Shown piece after piece: positions 60,261-64,000 of a stretch of 64,000 bases of DNA (its first letter is position 1; each line of letters opens with the position of its first letter). The position numbers and the translations under genes are program-made. Under the pieces are notes generated by a model that saw nothing but the letters and a program-made list of their open reading frames with translations, ran no database searches and was not told the DNA's origin. This stretch comes from Gnetum montanum. Its lineage: Eukaryota; Streptophyta; Gnetopsida; Gnetales; Gnetaceae. The stretch is taken from NCBI GenBank assembly GCA_015680685.1, contig MNCI01002813.1, positions 1,513,296 through 1,577,295 on the forward strand, in the 5' to 3' direction.

Positions 60261-60829
60261 AAGTAATGGAAAATAACAGCCCGGTAATTCAGTTTAGATT
60301 TTATTTATCACGTTCTTCTGTAGCTTGTTCGTTGTTACTAAGAGGAGAGATGATTTCTATCCTTTGAAAAGTTGACAAGTGGCTTTTGAATTAATAAGAA
60401 GAGGCTATTCAAAAAGGTTGTTCTTTCAAGTGATACATGAGGCATTGTTATATTTCTCCATTTGGCTAAATATTGTGAATGTATTTATAGTAAAATTATT
60501 TTGAGTTCCAAAGCCCTTTCTTCCAAGGAGACTAATAGCTTTCTAAACTCATGTCCCAAATATGTCCACAAAGATATGAATACCACTTGCACAAGCATTC
60601 TTATAAAAACATCTATTTGCCATCATCCATCCTTGTTTCAACAAATAATTTGTTATTAAAATTTTTCGTCTTTGTGCTAATTCAAAAAATAGATAAACCT
60701 TAATGATTAGACCAACTTTCTTCATATCCACTTAACCTATGCATAAAGTATCATAACCCTCTACCACTTTTATTTTTTCTTATAACCAATTTTTACCATC
60801 CTAAGAAAATTTCTTGTAGGGGGTGTTGG
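60261..60829. other. Intergenic AT-rich DNA upstream of the PORR gene
   Basis: Nothing recognised; only short spurious frames. Confidence 0.5.
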
Positions 60830-60975
60830 AACCCAGAACATTTTTTTAACAATTTTTACCAAGAAGACATATAGTCAAATTAGAACTTTAAATTTTTTAT
60901 TGCCCACCACCATCAAACCCATAACTTGCATTTACCAAATTAAGAGCCTTACCACTAAGCTAACACCTCCTTGTT
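60830..60975 (-). repeat. SINE-like tRNA-derived repeat
   Basis: On the minus strand it starts GGAGGTGTTAGCTTAGTGGTAAG (A-box-like TAGCTTAGTGG at 60953-60963), has a TATGGGTTTGATGG B-box region, and ends GGGTTCCAACACC. The head and the GTTCCAA tail both match the copy at 39465-39800, suggesting a full-length unit of about 145 bp. Confidence 0.6.
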
Positions 60976-61159
60976 TTCATGCATTAATTTTTCATCTATG
61001 TATGTATTTTTAAGTCATGCCCATATCACAAAAGCATCAATAATATGTAGTCTTATAAAATCTTCTTATGTAGTTTAGATATTTAGTCTTTATTATTTTA
61101 ACTCATGTGACATTTTCATTTGTAACTCTATAAACTAACTTTCCTAAGAAAGATGTATT

Positions 61160-61280
61160 TAAAAATAACTTATTAGTCTAGTGGTAAGACTCTTGGTTTA
61201 GAAAACCTAAGTTATGGAATTAATTCCAGTTATGCTGAATTATAAAGTTCTACTTAAGTCTTATGAAGATTTCATATTAA
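61160..61280 (+). repeat. SINE-like tRNA-derived repeat
   Basis: TTAGTCTAGTGGTAAGACTCTTGGTTT matches the head and A box of the family. A TGGAATTAATTCCAG B-box position and a GAATTATAAAGTTCTA tail segment follow. It is in the opposite orientation to the copy at 60830. Confidence 0.55.
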
Positions 61281-63020
61281 CTATAGGTCGAAAGGATACA
61301 TATGGTCTACTCAAGAATAAAGGGCATAGAGGAAGTGGTACAATGTAAAATGAATTCCATGCTATGGAAACCATTGTGGCACATTGGCATCTTGTACCAC
61401 ATTTACACTATCGAACACATCACCATCACATACCACATTTACTCTCCAGCAATAATTCTGCATTTACTAAACACAAGTATCTAGCATCCTTTTGAATATT
61501 TACTAATTCAAGACAAGTTTTACTGGCTTTCAACCACTTTCAATGACCAGTCATTAGCAAATGGCAAACCAAGCCCCAAAATGGCACGTGCATAGTTAGA
61601 TGCTAAATGTAATAGTTATAGATTCAATACCCATGTCAATTATAATAATGGTATTGTCATAATACGACATCTGAAAGTAAAATTAAGTACTAAATTCTAC
61701 CAAAGCAATTTCTCCACAGAATTTAAAAATGGTAAATTTTCATATTTATTTCAAACTTTGCAATACCATCGCCAAAAACCCTAAAGTTTGTGGCTTATGG
61801 GCTTTCAAATTAATTTTAAATATTAAAAATCCGTCAAAATTAATTATTTAAACAATAACAACATTAAGGTTTAAATTTTCGTGATCAAGCAATATGCAAA
61901 ATGAGCTAAACCTCTCCATAGGAGAAATTTATGTATCACCCTATGATCCATTGTCACTCTGCAGATGGAATTTGAACTCAGTACCAGACAAACCTTTGGA
62001 CGTTGAATTTCACAAAAAAACCTGCAACTGCATTTCATATGCATTTCTGGTTTTTAACATGATAAAAGTATCAAGCTTTGGTTGATTCTATTTTCAAACC
62101 AAGCTGTCGACAATATTAACAATGCTAATATTAATCATTGTCTACTCGGAATTCCATCTTCATTAATTTGTAGCAGTAACTGCATAGCTAGAATGATATT
62201 GCAACCAAAACAAAAAGACACCATGCATCGATTAAAAGAATTTCAATTTTAAACATTACTTTTACCGAATTTATGTGTACTTCAATAAAATTCTGAGGAT
62301 GAAATCCCTTTAGAATGCAAAATCCGATCTTCCTAACACGCATCCGATACTTAACCGATATCATATAGAATTTCAAATGCTGCAAGCAACAACAATACAT
62401 GAAACCTACATTTTAATTAGAAATTCAATATCCTAGCCTATATTCCTCTAGGCATATAGAAACAAATATATATATATGGTTGAAAGGAAAATAAAGCAAA
62501 AGGTAGACCTTGAATATTGACTGAAGTATCATTTTGTGCACATACATAACCATCTATGCAAATCCGCTAAAAGTGAATTATACCCATCTTTCTCTGTTAA
62601 ATTTCATTCACCCACGTAGCTTGATGGGATTCATGAGAATATTCATTGGTTAATATTGACTGCCACATAAACAGAATTTGGACCTTTGAATTATACATGC
62701 TATAAAAAAAATGTACAAACTGTTTAGTGCCTTAACGAATGTGCCTCGAAAGAGTTGCATATCAACCTCTTTAAGCATGGCACCAGCATAATAACGGAAA
62801 ACACCAAGGCATCAAGTTCAAAGCAGTTCCCAGTTTGTGGACATTAAGGGTTTCCAAACCTCTGGAATCCAGGTAGAGCTTAACTAACAAAATGTAAAGA
62901 GATCAAGTAAATGCACAGATCTGTGACAACGAATCCAAAAGTCAACAATAAATGAACCTATATGTTACTTTCAGGCTTTGCCACCAACATTCATTTAGCA
63001 TAAAAAGCCACATCTTATAA
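61281..63020. other. Intergenic DNA downstream of the PP2A B' gene
   Basis: The part nearest 63020 is presumably the 3' UTR of the PP2A B' gene. Nothing else recognised. A short TA microsatellite lies at about 62468-62477. Confidence 0.45.
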
Positions 63021-63395
63021 TCAACTCACAACAGATCTCTGACTGAAACTGTTGCTACCTGTCGGATGAGCAACAAGCACTGCTTCATTACTCACAGCTC
63101 TAGATGCAGCAACTGCTTCTAAACGCTTCCAAGCAATTTCCCGCTTTTCTTGCATTCCCTTTGCATGTGCTTCTTCTTCATGATATCTATCCTGGCATTG
63201 GTGATAAAGATCCTCATCCATTTGCAAGAAAATTTTCCTCACATTCAAAGTTAAGTTATGAACAGCCTGATTCCAGTGGTTACTTGTATTCTTTTCCAAA
63301 GATGGAAATATAAGAGGAAGAATCACATGTCTGTTTTGTGCAATTAAGTTCACAATATGATCATTATTCCATATAAATAATGCCCTTTCAGCCAC
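63021..63395 (-). CDS. PP2A regulatory subunit B' (B56 family), last coding exon
   Basis: Starts after a TTTATAG acceptor (AG at 63396-63397) with V-A-E-R-A-L-F-I-W-N-N-D-H-I in phase 0 and ends with TGA at 63021-63023 (124 residues). The blocks NRHVILPLIFPSLEKNT, NHWNQAVHNLTLNVRKIF and WKRLEAVA are the highly conserved C-terminal end of B56-type subunits, which direct PP2A to substrates. The C-terminal extension ends RSVVS and lacks an SKL- or SSL-type peroxisomal signal, unlike Arabidopsis B' theta. The larger upstream exons lie beyond 64000. Confidence 0.93.
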   Translation of the reverse strand: MAERALFIWNNDHIVNLIAQNRHVILPLIFPSLEKNTSNHWNQAVHNLTLNVRKIFLQMDEDLYHQCQDRYHEEEAHAKGMQEKREIAWKRLEAVAASRAVSNEAVLVAHPTGSNSFSQRSVVS

Positions 63396-64000
63396 CTATA
63401 AAAAAATTCCATGTCAGTCAATATGCTAGCTAGCACAGAAAATCAATCTACACTAGTGTTATTCATAATCCTATCCTACAAATAATAAGAAATTATTAAG
63501 AGTGACAATAAACCATGAAATTAACGTATAAATAAAAATTTCATAAAACAGAAATGAAAACTAAATAAATTTTTTTAAAAAAGTGTAAGAATGTGGCATG
63601 ATATTAAAAAGCCAATATAGATGATAATGCAAATATAATTCTTAGAAAAATGAAGATTTCTTAGTTCCAATAGAAGTTTCTACCAACCATTATTACTACT
63701 CTTATGTGAAACTTGGGAGACACGATTTCCCAGATTTTCATGTTACGTATTTTCAAAAATATTTAATTGAAAAAAAATAGAAGATAGTAAAGAGATTTAG
63801 AATCTCAAGTGGCATTACCTTTCTGGTGAGAGATGAATGTATGCATTGTGTAGAATGCTATAAAATATATTATTATAAGCAATATGTATGGTTAAAAATT
63901 GTATCTTCAGCAGGTACTATATTTCTTGCCTTACTCCATCCCAAAAAGTTTTTGAATTTAAGATCGATTTTAAATCTCTCCACCGAGGTACAATATTTCT
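63396..64000 (-). other. Intron of the PP2A B' gene (partial)
   Basis: No further B' coding sequence appears before the window edge, so the last intron is at least 605 bp. Confidence 0.8.

Noticed and set aside
1-64000. CRISPR arrays, bacterial operons, rRNA genes
   Set aside because: No regularly spaced repeats, ribosome binding sites or rRNA sequence; the window is clearly plant nuclear DNA.

Overview
The window looks like nuclear DNA of a seed plant, most likely a gymnosperm. It is AT-rich and has almost no intact reading frames outside one gene and one terminal exon. It is dominated by old, nested Ty3/gypsy LTR retrotransposons, and its only complete gene has a 6.6 kb intron full of transposon debris. 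The lineage is inferred from architecture; nothing here fixes the species.

Positions 1-49970 are mainly five related, inactivated Athila-like Ty3/gypsy elements, called E1-E5 here. All share a tRNA-Asp-type primer binding site, a gag with an N-terminal HQDEQ...W.DLEGNI..P motif, and LTRs beginning TGATGA and ending CATCA. E1 (minus; 1-5495 and 18698-21015) is split inside gag by E2 (plus; 5496-18697), with 5-bp flanks CTTTG/CTTTA. E5 (minus; about 21890-25734 and 32757-37352) is split inside reverse transcriptase by E4 (minus; 25735-32756), with a perfect ACTTG duplication. E3 (plus; 40011-49970) is a stand-alone full-length copy. E4 has lost all of RT, RNase H and integrase and keeps gag plus protease. 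E2 has an extra long, decayed ORF between integrase and the 3' LTR, where Athila elements carry their additional ORF. E2 also holds an assembly gap flanked by two identical 657-bp segments, almost certainly an unmerged contig overlap.

Positions 49971-64000 are the genic end. A two-exon gene on the minus strand (exon 1 59474-59944, exon 2 52050-52880) encodes a 433-residue PORR-domain protein, a family of organellar RNA-binding and intron-splicing factors. Its single intron contains an RTE-like LINE remnant and a degraded Merlin/IS1016-type transposase relic. Upstream, on the same strand, lies the last coding exon of a PP2A B' (B56) regulatory subunit (63021-63395); its other exons lie beyond the window. 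Small tRNA-derived SINE-like repeats are scattered through the intergenic DNA, at least four partial copies.

The two host genes have no evident functional link. The retroelement genes are all decayed and none of the five copies looks able to move on its own.
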